From assembly GCA_020466095.1 (NCBI GenBank), contig CM035807.1, positions 96,192,742-96,256,741 on the forward strand: a DNA stretch of 64,000 nt. Reading direction: 5' to 3'. This document shows, one piece after another, positions 48,611 through 59,822 of the stretch (positions are counted from its first letter, which is position 1; each line of letters begins with the position of its first letter). The notes beneath the pieces were generated by a model. That model was not told where the DNA came from, made no database searches, and saw only the letters and a list, made by a program, of their open reading frames with translations. The translations under genes were made by a program, and so were the position numbers. This DNA comes from Chlorops oryzae (taxonomy: Eukaryota > Arthropoda > Insecta > Diptera > Chloropidae).

Positions 48611-48650
48611 GGTTAGGTTAGGTAAGTATGGCTGCCACCATTTAGGGTGC
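48611..48650 (-). repeat. short LINE/SINE 3' tail fragment with TTAGG repeats
   Basis: GTAGGTTAGGTTAGGT followed by ATGGCTGCCA resembles the inverse of the tails at 41.7 kb and 2.06 kb. It is probably a heavily 5'-truncated copy. Confidence 0.35.
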
Positions 48651-51327
48651 CAATTTAAAGTGAAATTATTTTCTTCAAGTCTAAGGATAATCCTTTGTTA
48701 AAGATAGGATAGTAAAATGTCAATCGGTTCACGAGATATATTGATAAGTAAGTGCGCAACTTAATTCTCGGCCCCACTTTTGACATCACTTTAAAATCGA
48801 TGTATAGCCAATCTGAAAAAACCAAAAACACAGAGTTGTTTTATTTACCATGTACTTTCAGTCAAAATCGTTTTTTACTTTCCATGGCCTCAAAAATTAG
48901 TCACAGTCAAGCCTGTGCACAGAAACACGAGTATACAAGCTATGCCTTCAAGAATTTTTGTGAAAAATATTCAAACCGTCTATGGGGGGGGTTAGAACCC
49001 CTTAACCCTCCCATGGCGCACGGGCCTGGTCACAGTGCTATCGTTACATAAATACAGTTTCCAGCTAATGCATCAACTTTAATTAATTATTGTTCCTAGG
49101 GCATTTTATTATTTAAATTGTTGAATTTCACAGCCGGATTTGCTATCGTAAACTCCAAAAGATTGTCGTCGTAAAATACAATTTCAAAATGATAATTTTT
49201 TTGTTTTATTATTTTTTCCACTTTTTCAATTTCAAAAGAATTTTCATGAGGGTTCTGGGAAAAAACAAAAATGCTAATTTCCTTAATTGTAGCCTTGTTT
49301 AATGATAATAATTGTGACTTAAAAATTTCTTCTTGTTTCTTCTTTTGTATTATCTTTTCACGTTCTCAAATCAAAAGAAATATTAAAAATTATAGACCGC
49401 AAAGCACTGTAGCATCGTTTTTGAATTACGGACCTAAGCTTTTTCAAAATAAATGGGAACATTGAAAAGAGGATTTCTCTTTTTCGTGAAAAAATCACAC
49501 ACAACACAATCCCCAAAAAGGATGAAGAAATTGATAAATTCATCGGAATATGAATAAAAACCATTTTTTTTTTAATTGGCTTGTTAATAACCTCTTTTAT
49601 ACGTTGAAAATGAATTCTTTGGAATTCATAAAATCAGTTAAAAATTTAATAAAGCTCAAATTACATTAATTAAATAAATTATTTGAATTTAATTTATTTT
49701 AATTTGATTACATTACTTTAAAAATTAATTTTTTTTTTCAGTTTTGTTTTTTTATATAGAAACAATGAAGAGATCCTCATAAGTGAGTTAATAACAAATC
49801 CGATGAATGTCAAATATATCGGACTGAAGCAAAGGAGAATGGAAATTGACAGCGATCATGGTGAGTCCTTATAATCTTGAATACAATAACTTAAGCACAA
49901 TTGTAATGTTAAGACGTCGTTCTAGAGAGCTCTTATATTCAGCTGATGTTGTGAATAAATAAAGCATCCAACAGCTTTTCAGCAAAAATGCTTTATGACA
50001 TAGTAGTAAATTTTTTTTTTTTTTGTAAATACAAAGATAGAATGCGTGTCTTGAAATTTAACGACTCCCATCTTCACAACTTCTCGAGTCATAAATAGTG
50101 CATGCTCGTTCACCCAAGATACTTGAAAGCGGATGTAAAATTTTTTCAAGTACATAAAGGAAGCGTTTAATGGTCAACCAAAGGGGAAGAGTTATATCAT
50201 GCTTTTGTTAAGTACTTGAACATAAGACGTTATCCTCGAACACAAGCTTTGAATTTCGGAATGAAATGTAAATTGTAAGCAATGCAAATTTTAACATTCA
50301 ACGACTTTCGAGGCAAGGAAAAAACATATAAGTCCATACATGCATACATATGTATGTATTACCACGTGTCCCGATGGCGCCACGTGCTATGGGAGATATA
50401 AAGCGCATAAAATACAACGTAAAGAACATATACGGACCAGGTGTTCCTTAAGCGCCTTATGTGCGACTTTGTGAGTGCACATGAAGACAGGTTTTCAATG
50501 AATTCTGATAAATGAAAAACTGTTTCAACTAATAAGAACACACACAGGGATCGAGAGCTCTAATTGGGAGCACAGTATCTCAATTGAGAACCGCTCAAAT
50601 CCTCTTCATATAAAGAAAAAGAAAAAAAAAAATGAATTTCCGAAAATTCTCTATATATTCCAATAAGAATGAAAAGGCATTGAAGTTAAGTGAGCCATAC
50701 GATGTGACCTCCATTCGCACTACAAAGTTGCCATAACGAACCGAATGGCCAATAAAATGGCCTACGAAATCAGTGTGCCCTCGTAGCTACATAGTGCCGC
50801 ACAATAATGCCAAAACACATCCGACGACGCTTTAAACTACCGCCATAACCGGTAGCCGGTTGGCCTCTGTTGTTGTTGCTGCTGCTGTTGCTACTTTTGT
50901 CATTGAGATTGTTGCTCGCACACAGCAGCTTCCCCTTTTGAGCCAAAATCACATCCGGCCTGCATTCTCGCCCATTGTTTGATCTTTGTATTAACCGCTT
51001 TGGCCTCGTCGGTCAAATAATGCTTTAGGCTGTTTTGTAAACAATCCTTTTTGTTGTTTAAATATATTTTCCCTTGTATTTTCCTGTTCGCAAGAGCTTC
51101 TATTCTTCTATAAATAAGCAAATTTCGTTCATTTTTGCGGTTAAGCCTAAGCGGAGGATTATTAAGATAAGGAGGCTGCTCCGAAGGAAGATCTTAAAGC
51201 GAAGCTGAGAGAACCTTAAATAGCGTTACTTGAGACCTCTAATTGACACGTTTCTTGCTGCAAAACTGTCAAGCAGAGTTATCCTAAGCCTAAGATACTA
51301 TTTGGTAACAAAATCAAAGGCAATAGC

Positions 51328-51569
51328 CAGTGGCGTAGCTAGGCGTATGCGAAGTGGGACATCGCCCACGGCCTCGCACAAAGTCAATTAAATGAACGAT
51401 TTGAAAGGACTTAGGGACCCGCACAGCCATATGTAAGCATAAATCAGACTCCGCTGTAAGCGAGCATAAGATTGAAGGATACATTCATAGTTCCTTAGTA
51501 TAAAAAAATGTTATAGGGCCTCGCTAGTTCATCTCGCTCACGTCTAGATTAGTTCTCGCTACGCCACTG
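51328..51569. mobile_element. 242-bp MITE with CAGTGGCGTAGC termini
   Basis: The left terminus CAGTGGCGTAGCTAGGCG and the right terminus GCTACGCCACTG form 12-bp perfect inverted repeats. If the element is taken from A to T inside the outer C and G, GCC flanks it on both sides. It is non-coding. Elements with these ends are common in insects; I do not assign a superfamily. Confidence 0.7.
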
Positions 51570-52671
51570 CCAAAATCTCAGCATGAAGTTTAAAAATATT
51601 TTAAAATAGCATTTGAATTCAAATATTATATTTAATGTTGAGGTAATCAAAAGAATTATCAAAAGAACACAATGGCAATTGTGGGAATCCCCGTTGAGGG
51701 TCATTTCGGTGAAAAGTAAAAACCTTTCAAAATAAAATCCATTTTCATTTTCATGGAAATGAATTCCATTTCTATCAATATTCTTCGTGCACATTCAGCT
51801 ACATTCATACATAATTGAAATAGTGCGAGTCCGCAAAACCCCATTTCGAGGAATCACTTTACCGAAAATGTTTTTAGTCATTAAAAAATAAATATAAAAA
51901 AAAACCGATTCCAAAAAAGACTCAACACGAATTTAATTCGCCTTTCAACCGTTCGGTCGGTGCCAGAAAAACCGAATGACTTCATTACGCCGTAAAATCT
52001 GAAAAAATGGAGATACCGGAGAATAGTTTTCATTTCCAATGTTTGAGGTTGCAGACCAACAATTTTGCTCTTGGACAAGCTTAGTTTTACGCTTCCGTTG
52101 ACCTTTGAACACAGTTTTCTACTTCTAATATGTATCTGCCACCGTTGTTGTTGTTGTTGTTGTTGTAATGCTAGCCGTTGTTTTTTACGACTTTCGATTT
52201 TCGGTTTTTCGGGTTTTCACATCTTCCGACCGGCCTACATTTTTAAGTCGTTAGTACGATTTTTGTGCTCACGACTTTTTAACGCAATTGGGGCGCATAA
52301 AAGGCGTAAATATTTTGAAGTGGGTCGTAACGCAGATGAGTGTCTATATGGAGGAGAGAGGCTTTCGTGTTGTTGCTTCCTTTTTCCCCCTGCTTTTTTG
52401 TATGCATTTTTATGTTTTATGCTGCCGTTATTTTGAAGAGCTTTCACCCACATGTGGTTGTGTTTTCTAACGACATTCTTTGTATAGAATTAATTGGGAT
52501 ATTTCTTTTTTAATACCAAAAAAAAAGAAAAAAGATGAGAAATTCTATTATTAAATAATGCCTGGTTTCCAATAGCGTAGGAATTCCTGCATATATTCAA
52601 CACATTCAAATATAAGAGAGTAAATACAATCAAAAGGTCAGTTAATCGCAACTGCTGCCATATGTTTGGAT

Positions 52672-52892
52672 TAGGGATCCCAAAATCCCGGGATATCCCG
52701 AGATCCCGGGATTAGTCCCTGTGGTTTTCTTGGCTATTCAACAAAAGTTCGATTAACACATCCATATAATCCATATATTTTAACTTCGACTAAACGATTT
52801 AACAGATTTAAACGATTTTGTCCGATTTTTTCTATGAATTTAACGATTTATTACTATTTTTTTAAATACCGGGATCGGGATTGGCATGCCTA
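52672..52892. mobile_element. 221-bp hAT-type MITE with 8-bp target duplication
   Basis: The left end TAGGGATCCCAAAATCCC and the inverted right end TAGGCATGCCAATCCC form inverted repeats. GTTTGGAT flanks both sides exactly (52664-52671 and 52893-52900), 8 bp and matching the hAT target pattern nTnnnnAn. ATCCCGGGAT palindromes cluster just inside the left end. Confidence 0.85.
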
Positions 52893-55800
52893 GTTTGGAT
52901 GCGTTGAATATGTGGAAGAATTCCTGAACGTCTTGAAACCAGGTACAAAACGATTTGGTTCCGAAAATAATCTAGCCTATAGTAATATATCCAATAGTAA
53001 AATAATTAGCATTGACAGCTCCAACTAGCCGGCTTGTATTGTGTTTACTACGAATATGTTTAAATCTTTCAATTTCATACTCAGAAGTCGAGATGGGCAC
53101 TGCCTTTGCCTGGTACCTAATCCTCGCTTGTCGTGTTTCATAGCATGTCTTTCTCGTGTAACGAGCTAAAATCTCTTGCGTGTCCAAGAACGAGTAAACA
53201 CGAAGAAGAGATTCAAACAAATCGAAGGTTAACAATTGTCAAGTTTTCTCTCTGAATTCTTGGCTTTAATGCTGATGAACCACAAAATCATGCTAGAACC
53301 ATTCAGTGATTTAAGAGAAAAGTCCTGAAACTTCGTTGAATAAGCTTCTTTTTCCTGGAAATTCATCGAATAAGATGCAAAACGTTTCACTGAATTAATT
53401 GTAACTGACACTCTTAAATTTTATTGATTCTAAGCGAAGAATTTTCATGTCATTTAAGCAATTTTCATACTAAAACTGTATCCTTACAGTTTTTAGGACT
53501 CGTTGAAACCAGATGTAGGTACATAAGTCCTTGAGACATAACAGCATTTAGCTTAACCTCTTAACATTCTGAAATGATAATGTTGAACAAATTTTATTTG
53601 ATTTTTGTCTGCGATTTTCGTGGTGATTTTCCATCATAAGATTTTAATCTCTTCTCTCATTAGGTCGTTCAACAGATGTTGAGATCTTGGTAATTTTCCG
53701 AACCAATAAAAATTGTATGCTTTATCGGTTGAAAGTACATGCGAAAAATCTGACGATTGAAGCAACACGTAGCCACTTTGAAAATAAATGAAATAGAAAC
53801 CAAAACCTTTTAAGACAACCATCAATGTCAATGAGCAAAGCGATATTCCCGCTGACAGCGGAACAGATTTCGTCCTTTGCTCAAATAAAAGTAACCATGG
53901 CACGTGTCTGCACAGTTTTAATGCTCACTTAACAAGCATTGCTTTCAACGTTTCTCTTTCTTCTTTCTTCGGTTATTTTTTTGTTTTCTTTTTGTGGGTT
54001 TTCATTTCTCTCCATATTCTCGTTCTTTTCTTTTTCGCTGCAGATCCGCTTGAATTGTGCAATCCAATTCAGTCTGATTCCATTGATGTGAACCACGCTC
54101 AAAACTAAATTAACCAACCCGCCTTAATACCCTTTACCGAATACAATTTCCAAAACGTCCATTGTTTATTGACTCGTGAATCCCTAAAACAGTTTGTTCA
54201 AGTGGAAAGAAACTCAGCAGTTATCTCTCTCGCAAAAGTCCTCTTCCATTGTATGACTTTTTGTGTACTTTTACAAAACTTGCCATTCGAATTTTCTTCC
54301 TCTTTTTGTCTCTTGCTTTTATTCTGAAACAAAAGGAAATAAACCTAAAATAAAGAAGTAACTTAGCCCTTTCCAAAAGAAAAAAGAAAAAAAATTTAAA
54401 TAAAAAATAACAAAAATTGTGCGTACAATTAGAACGAAAAGCACAAAATGAAATGGAAAGTTTGAGTCCAGGTAAATTACTTTCCTCTTGATATCAAGCT
54501 TTAAGGACTTTTCGCACCTTCCGCGACTGCTTTATATTTTATTCAGTCTCTTTTTCGAAGAACTTTAAGTTCTCCTTTCATTGCTTAGGTCCTTTTTAAA
54601 GTTTTAACACGCGGCATAATTTTCAAGTTGATAACGTCGGACTTCCTTTATTAGATTGCTAAAGATCCTGGCGATTTAAAAGTTTCGTTGTTGACCTTTT
54701 TAACTTTTTTTTTTTTTTGCTGGTTCTTGTTTCTTTACAACTTTTTTAATTTTTATTCCTTTATTATATTATTTTATTTTATTTTATTTAATTTTTTTGT
54801 TGCCGGCTCGTTCGAGCACATGTTGCCTACCGTTGGGTAGTAAAACGCAAATTATGTTTAATGTGCTTAGTTCCCCACTCAAATTGGGACATTATTTTAA
54901 TGATACTGCCTGGTCGTTTTGGCAATTACCAACGAAAAGAAGTGCCGGCAAAAAAGGAGTCGCACACACACATACACACACACTGAATAGGAAATTGAAA
55001 AGGATTTTTCGAAAAAAGTTTGAAAAAATTGAAGAAAGTTTGCTGACAGTTTTAATGTTATGCCATTGTTTTCTATCGCTTAAGGCCCTTTTTCATTATC
55101 GCGTCCTCAGAGAACCCTTTCCTGGAAAAGCTGTCGACAGTTATTGTTTATCCACAACGAAGATTTCATTGTTTGTTTCAACGTTTTCAGAACCGAACAC
55201 TTAAGATTGTATGTAAGGTATGCATATTGAAGAACTCCTTTTAAAGTTTCATCCCCATTTTTTTTATTTATATTATATATATTATGGCGGAAGGATTTAT
55301 TTTCCAGCCACCCTATACCGCAGAATTATTATTCTTTAATGACTTTGGTCAACCTGAACTCGATCAACATACAGTAAAGTACACATAACATTATTAAAAA
55401 ATAATGTCAAAACCATAAACGGCCTTGAGTTTCAGATGTACCTAATAAGCTTGTTGAAGAATCTGTTCTTCTTTGTGCAAATTTAATTAACCGAATTTAA
55501 GTGGTCAGTCCCACATCGAAGTGATTTAATAAAGCTGCGGCTTTGTGGGAATTGCGGTAACAGGAATGGCTGGTCTGACTGGCAATAGAAAGGACGAGAC
55601 GATATTAAAAATTTCATGAAGGTTTCTTAGAGCCATACATAATGTTGCGCATCGACATTGTGGTCGGAGAGATAAAATCAAGGAGATTTAAAAGCAATTA
55701 AAACAGTTCAATTGATTCTCCATTGTTTTGATATTATTTCCTGTGTATGTATGTACCTTTTTGCGATAAAATAACGCGCTATCATCTCATCAAACCCAGA

Positions 55801-58166
55801 AGGAAAAATATTATTTTTTCTCTGTAGCGGAAATTTGTACACATGACTTTGACCAGTTCTGGAAAGGCAATTCATTTCAAAAACTTGGCCCGAAAATAAA
55901 AAGTTAAAAGTCCTCGTATAGCAATCAAGCGCATTCGGATGAAAAATTTTTCAATAATAAAGTTTATTTCAAATATCCGTAGCATATGAAAGAGGAGCAA
56001 TTTCTGAATGAAAGGTAGAAAAGCTTTTGCGGTTCCTTCTGTCGAATAAGTCTGGTGTTTTTTTTTTCATTTTCTTTTTTTTCTTTTATCTGTACATAGT
56101 AACTTCTGTCTCAATTTGATTGAAGTCATGATTTAGCATGCCCATTTTACATATGGACCTCATCACTTTTCACTTTTGATATGAAACTTTTAAAGTTTCA
56201 TTGTTCAAACTTCCCAGGGCAAAGAAACATAAACCAAATGCAGTCACCAAGGTATGTATGTATGTGAAAATTAGAAGTCTAGTTTCATCGGTGACAATTT
56301 GGTATTTTCAAAACTTTTCTTCCGTACTTTACCGTTATTGAAACCCAAAGAGACTTGTGTTAGGGTATGGTCGAGGGGACGGAGAGAGCGAGAGAGAAAT
56401 CGAAAAAACTCTGAACGGTTAGATGTGTTTCCAAATGAACAAATGGAGCTACCAAAACTTTTTGATCAGAACTTTCGAAGTCCTTCGTAGAAAATTTGTT
56501 TATGGAAAAGGATGGAAAACCAAAAAAAACCTATACATATATAAATATTGGTATGGTTACGAAATGATTCAAAATGTTCGTTAAGAAACTTTTCAATGCA
56601 AACTGTGTAGGTATCTTTTTCTCAGAAGGTATTTCAATATTATTTCATCACTAGAATATAAAAGGATATTTTCAAAGTGCGTTTATTATTAGAGGGGAAT
56701 AAAAATATTTTCATTGCAATGTCAATACGAGTGAAATAAGCTCCTTGTAGGATCATTTGACAAAGTTCCTTTTCAGTTAAAGAAGTCATAAAGTTGAAGG
56801 AATGAAGAGGTGGCGTCGATTCAAGGCATTTGATCTTAAGGCGATGCACAATGAAAAAAGAAGGCGAAGAACGGAAAAATAAAAAAAGCGTAGACAAGCA
56901 ACGTTTTACGGATCATTAAGAATAACAGCTCAAATTGTTGGCGCATAGCAAGGTGAGCAAGTCTATTTTTCTCGTTTTTGTTTCACCTCTTCGTTTTTGC
57001 CCTTTTTTTTGTTGTTTTTCCTTTTTTTTTTTGCCACTGTTGCTGTTTTGCATGAGGAATCATGAACTGGAATAAGACGAGAAATTTTGCTGCATCACGC
57101 TCCATGCGTAGAGTAAGCTTCCAAGTTGCTCCTTGATGTGCTTAACTTTGTTTTTCTCTCTTTCCTCGTTCTTCCTCCTTTTGAACCTTCCTTTTGTTTG
57201 GCTTTTTGCTCAATGACGAATTATGGCACTTCATGTCGAGTGCGGTGTCGGTCTGCCGTAGTTAGGAAATAGACTAATCATAATAGTCATTACTCAACTG
57301 GTTTGAAGAAGCAGTAAAGGAAAATAGTTTTCATTTTCTAAAGAGAGTATTAGAGACCATTGTTGCATCTGAAGTTTGTTACTTTAAACTTTAATTTCCA
57401 TCAGAATTTGTGGAAAAATATTAATCTTGCTCCTTCGAGGCGCTAAATTACTATGAAGAACAATTTGATTCTTGAGTTTGGTGCTTGAATCAAGTACATT
57501 TACGTGAAGGGTCTTAAAATTCAGAGACTGGAAATTTTCACCATCTTTTAGAATCATATGTTTAGTTGAAAAATTGTCATTAGATAGTTTAGTTACATAA
57601 AAATTCGAGAAAATTCCATCTGATATCTGATTTATATATTCTAAAATTATTAATAAAAATAAAAAATAAAAAATAAAAAATTAATAAAAATTTAAAAAAA
57701 ATTTTAAATATCGGACGGACTAATTTTGAAAAAGTCGAATGGATTCGCCTTTCAACCAAAATGATTTCGTTTTATTTGCGAAATCTTTGCTGAAAATGAT
57801 AAAGGACACTTGAGTTATGACAATAAGAACGTTAACATAAAGAGTGCCATCAAACAAAGTCTTGAATGGACATGTATGGTTAACACTGCTCTTTCAAGTA
57901 TTCATGGTTCGAGCTTGGGAAAGTAGATTTAAATATTGGCGGCGATAAGACTGGCTTTAGAGAGCCAAGTTCACGCCTTCCAATGTACCTACTTTGGGGA
58001 CTTTTTAAGAAGTTCTTGGCTAGCTTTACTTAATTCTTGCTGTTGTTGACTGACAAAAATTCCTTTTCGATTTTCCCCTTCGTCTAATTAAGACTTTAGA
58101 AAGGCATAAAAGTTACAAATCACTTTCGTTTCTTTGAATAAAAATTTTCGAGAATTAGGAATCATC

Positions 58167-58196
58167 CTGATGAAGGCGGAAGCGAATACGCCGAAA
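58167..58196 (+). other. hammerhead-ribozyme-like core motif (weak)
   Basis: CTGATGA (58167-58173) is followed by a GGCG...CGCC stem (58175-58192) and then GAAA (58193-58196), the order of conserved boxes in a hammerhead ribozyme. The base after CTGATGA is A instead of the usual stem II G, and stems I and III were not convincingly found. It may be a repeat terminus only. Confidence 0.2.
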
Positions 58197-58209
58197 TACG
58201 TCTAGATAT

Positions 58210-58767
58210 CAGAGAGCTGCAACGGATACATAGTTTTTGTGTACACTCGAGTGTGTGGATCAATTTGGTTTGAATCAAACCTTTAGTACAACACCGTAAT
58301 GTCTCGTGTGCGCATGAGTTTAACACGAGCATGTTGTGCGCTAAACTCGAGTTCTTTTCATACACTCTGTTCGGGTTCGAGTGTTTTTAAGTCGTACATA
58401 CCCAATAAACTCGAGTGTATCTCGAGTGTGTTATCTACGTTTTTCTACAGAAAAATATGTATGAGAGAGCTGCAACCAACGGATTTCTGTGTAAATTAGT
58501 CATATTTGAGCCGGCCCACATATTACATACGCACATACACCTTTATTCTCCGCATTTGACTCTGATATTTTCCCCTTGTCCTGTTTCTATACCCATAGAA
58601 CTCGAGTTGAACTCGAGTTTGAGTGGTTTTTTCGGATCAGTTTGGGTATAACATACCCGAAATGAGAGTCTGAATACACGTACAACAAAGTTCGAGTTAG
58701 GTGCTCGAACTCGAAAATAAGATTTGGGTGTTCGAACACGCTCGAGCACACTCAAAGCAGTTCTCTG
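58210..58767. mobile_element. 558-bp hobo-like hAT non-autonomous element
   Basis: The left end CAGAGAGCTGC and the inverted right end CAGAGAACTGC match the terminal motif of hobo/hopper-type hAT elements. CTAGATAT flanks both ends exactly (58202-58209 and 58768-58775), an 8-bp duplication of the form nTnnnnAn. The interior is packed with ACTCGAG, TTCGAGT and ACTCGAGTGT motifs in both orientations, and an internal GAGAGCTGCAAC copy lies near 58463. There is no transposase frame. Confidence 0.9.
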
Positions 58768-59689
58768 CTAGATATATACAAAATAAAGCGATTGAAATAA
58801 AAGTGAAAATTCCGAATCATTTTATTACTTTTAATTATATGTTTTTCGTCAACATTTTCAAACACAATAATTTTTCATTTAGAACGTTAAAGGTTAAATC
58901 GTTTTTCTTCCCCCTCGTATGAAAACAAAATTAATAACAATCAAATGCATTAAAAATTTTCCGAGCGACACAAATTCATTCTATTTATTTTCGTAACAAA
59001 TCAAAAGGCATGTTATCACTCATGCTATTTTCAATTTTCTCATTTAAATTTTTCCCCCCTTTTCGCTTTAACTTTTCGCAAAAGAAGAAGAAGAAGAAAA
59101 TTGTTCGGGTCGTTACTTGAATATAAATTTAAATGTAATTTTCAAAAGAAACGGTAGGTACCTGGGCCATGTAACATTTCCCGGGTGCAGCAAGAACAAC
59201 GGGAAACTCAAAGCAAACTTACAACATCAGCGACAACATAAGTGATGAGACTTACGCGAATGGAAAACATGGAAGTGTGCCAAGAAATAACCCTAAGCTA
59301 AGGAACGAGCTGGAGAGACTGCGACCGCGCCGCTTCAGATTGCATTCATACACCTGAAGCAATATTATTGCAAGAGCGCCATAGGAAGAAATCGCGCACT
59401 GCAAGAAGTTTGACTACGAGAAATCCTTGTTTTTCATCAAACAGGCAGCGAAGAGAAATAGGGAGGAACACGAAATTTGTGTTTAATTTTTTTTTTTTTT
59501 TACAAGCGAATAACTTTTCCTACATGTGAACTTAAAAAGTTTCATTTCAGTTTTCCCACCGAGCTATGGAAGCAAATGCAGATTTTTGCATCAATTTTAA
59601 TTGAAAAAAAAAAAAAAAATAGAAAAATTGAAATAAATAAATGCTTAAGAGAATTTTGAACAAGGGTGACTAGCAGTGCGTTGACTCAC

Positions 59690-59822
59690 CTATAACATTC
59701 AAGCGGAATGCCATGGACATCTTCGGCTCCGTGCTTACTTGGCATTCATAGACGCCACTGTCACGTGGCTGCGCATATTTCAAATGCAGCGTCCAATCCT
59801 TCGAGTCAGTCGTGTGTATGAC
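59690..59822 (-). CDS. Dpr-family exon: second half of Ig domain 1
   Basis: This 133-bp exon starts in phase 0 after TTTCAG and ends one base into a codon before GTGAGT. It encodes 44 residues including WTLHLKYAQPRDSGVYECQ, the hallmark E/F-strand segment of Dpr Ig1. The D-x-G-x-Y-x-C motif gives the second Ig1 cysteine (Cys27 of this fragment). STEPKMSMAFRLNV follows, the G strand typical of Dprs. Ig1 is the domain that mediates Dpr-DIP binding. The partner cysteine and the tryptophan of this domain are in an upstream exon not seen in the 4.2 kb remaining to the window edge. Confidence 0.93.

Larger units (their letters stand above)
45681..59689 (-). other. 14-kb Dpr intron with several insertions
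   Basis: This lies between the Ig1 and Ig2 exons. Besides the elements listed separately, it holds a short CTG/TTG run at 50862-50895, (GTT)n at 52144-52166, (CA)n at 54962-54980 and AT-rich filler. No other exon was recognised, but small alternative exons cannot be excluded. Confidence 0.6.
43691..59822 (-). other. Dpr-family two-Ig-domain receptor gene (partial; 5' exons outside window)
   Basis: Four minus-strand exons (59822-59690, 45680-45440, 44914-44817, 44055-43691) join into one frame of 837 bases encoding 278 residues and a stop. All junctions have AG acceptors and GT donors (three GTGAGT or GTAAAT) and the split codons resolve sensibly (Val, Arg, Asp). The product is the C-terminal part of a Dpr protein, a fly cell-surface protein with two Ig domains. 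Dprs bind DIP partners at synapses to specify neuronal connections; the nematode relative is zig-8. The signal peptide and first half of Ig1 must lie beyond 59822, probably outside the window. Intron sizes seen are about 14.0 kb, 525 bp and 761 bp. I cannot say which Dpr paralogue this is. Confidence 0.9.

Noticed and set aside
48909..49030. Possible short element with AGCCTGTGCACA / GCGCACGGGCCTG ends
   Set aside because: The ends match at only about nine of thirteen positions and boundaries are unclear.
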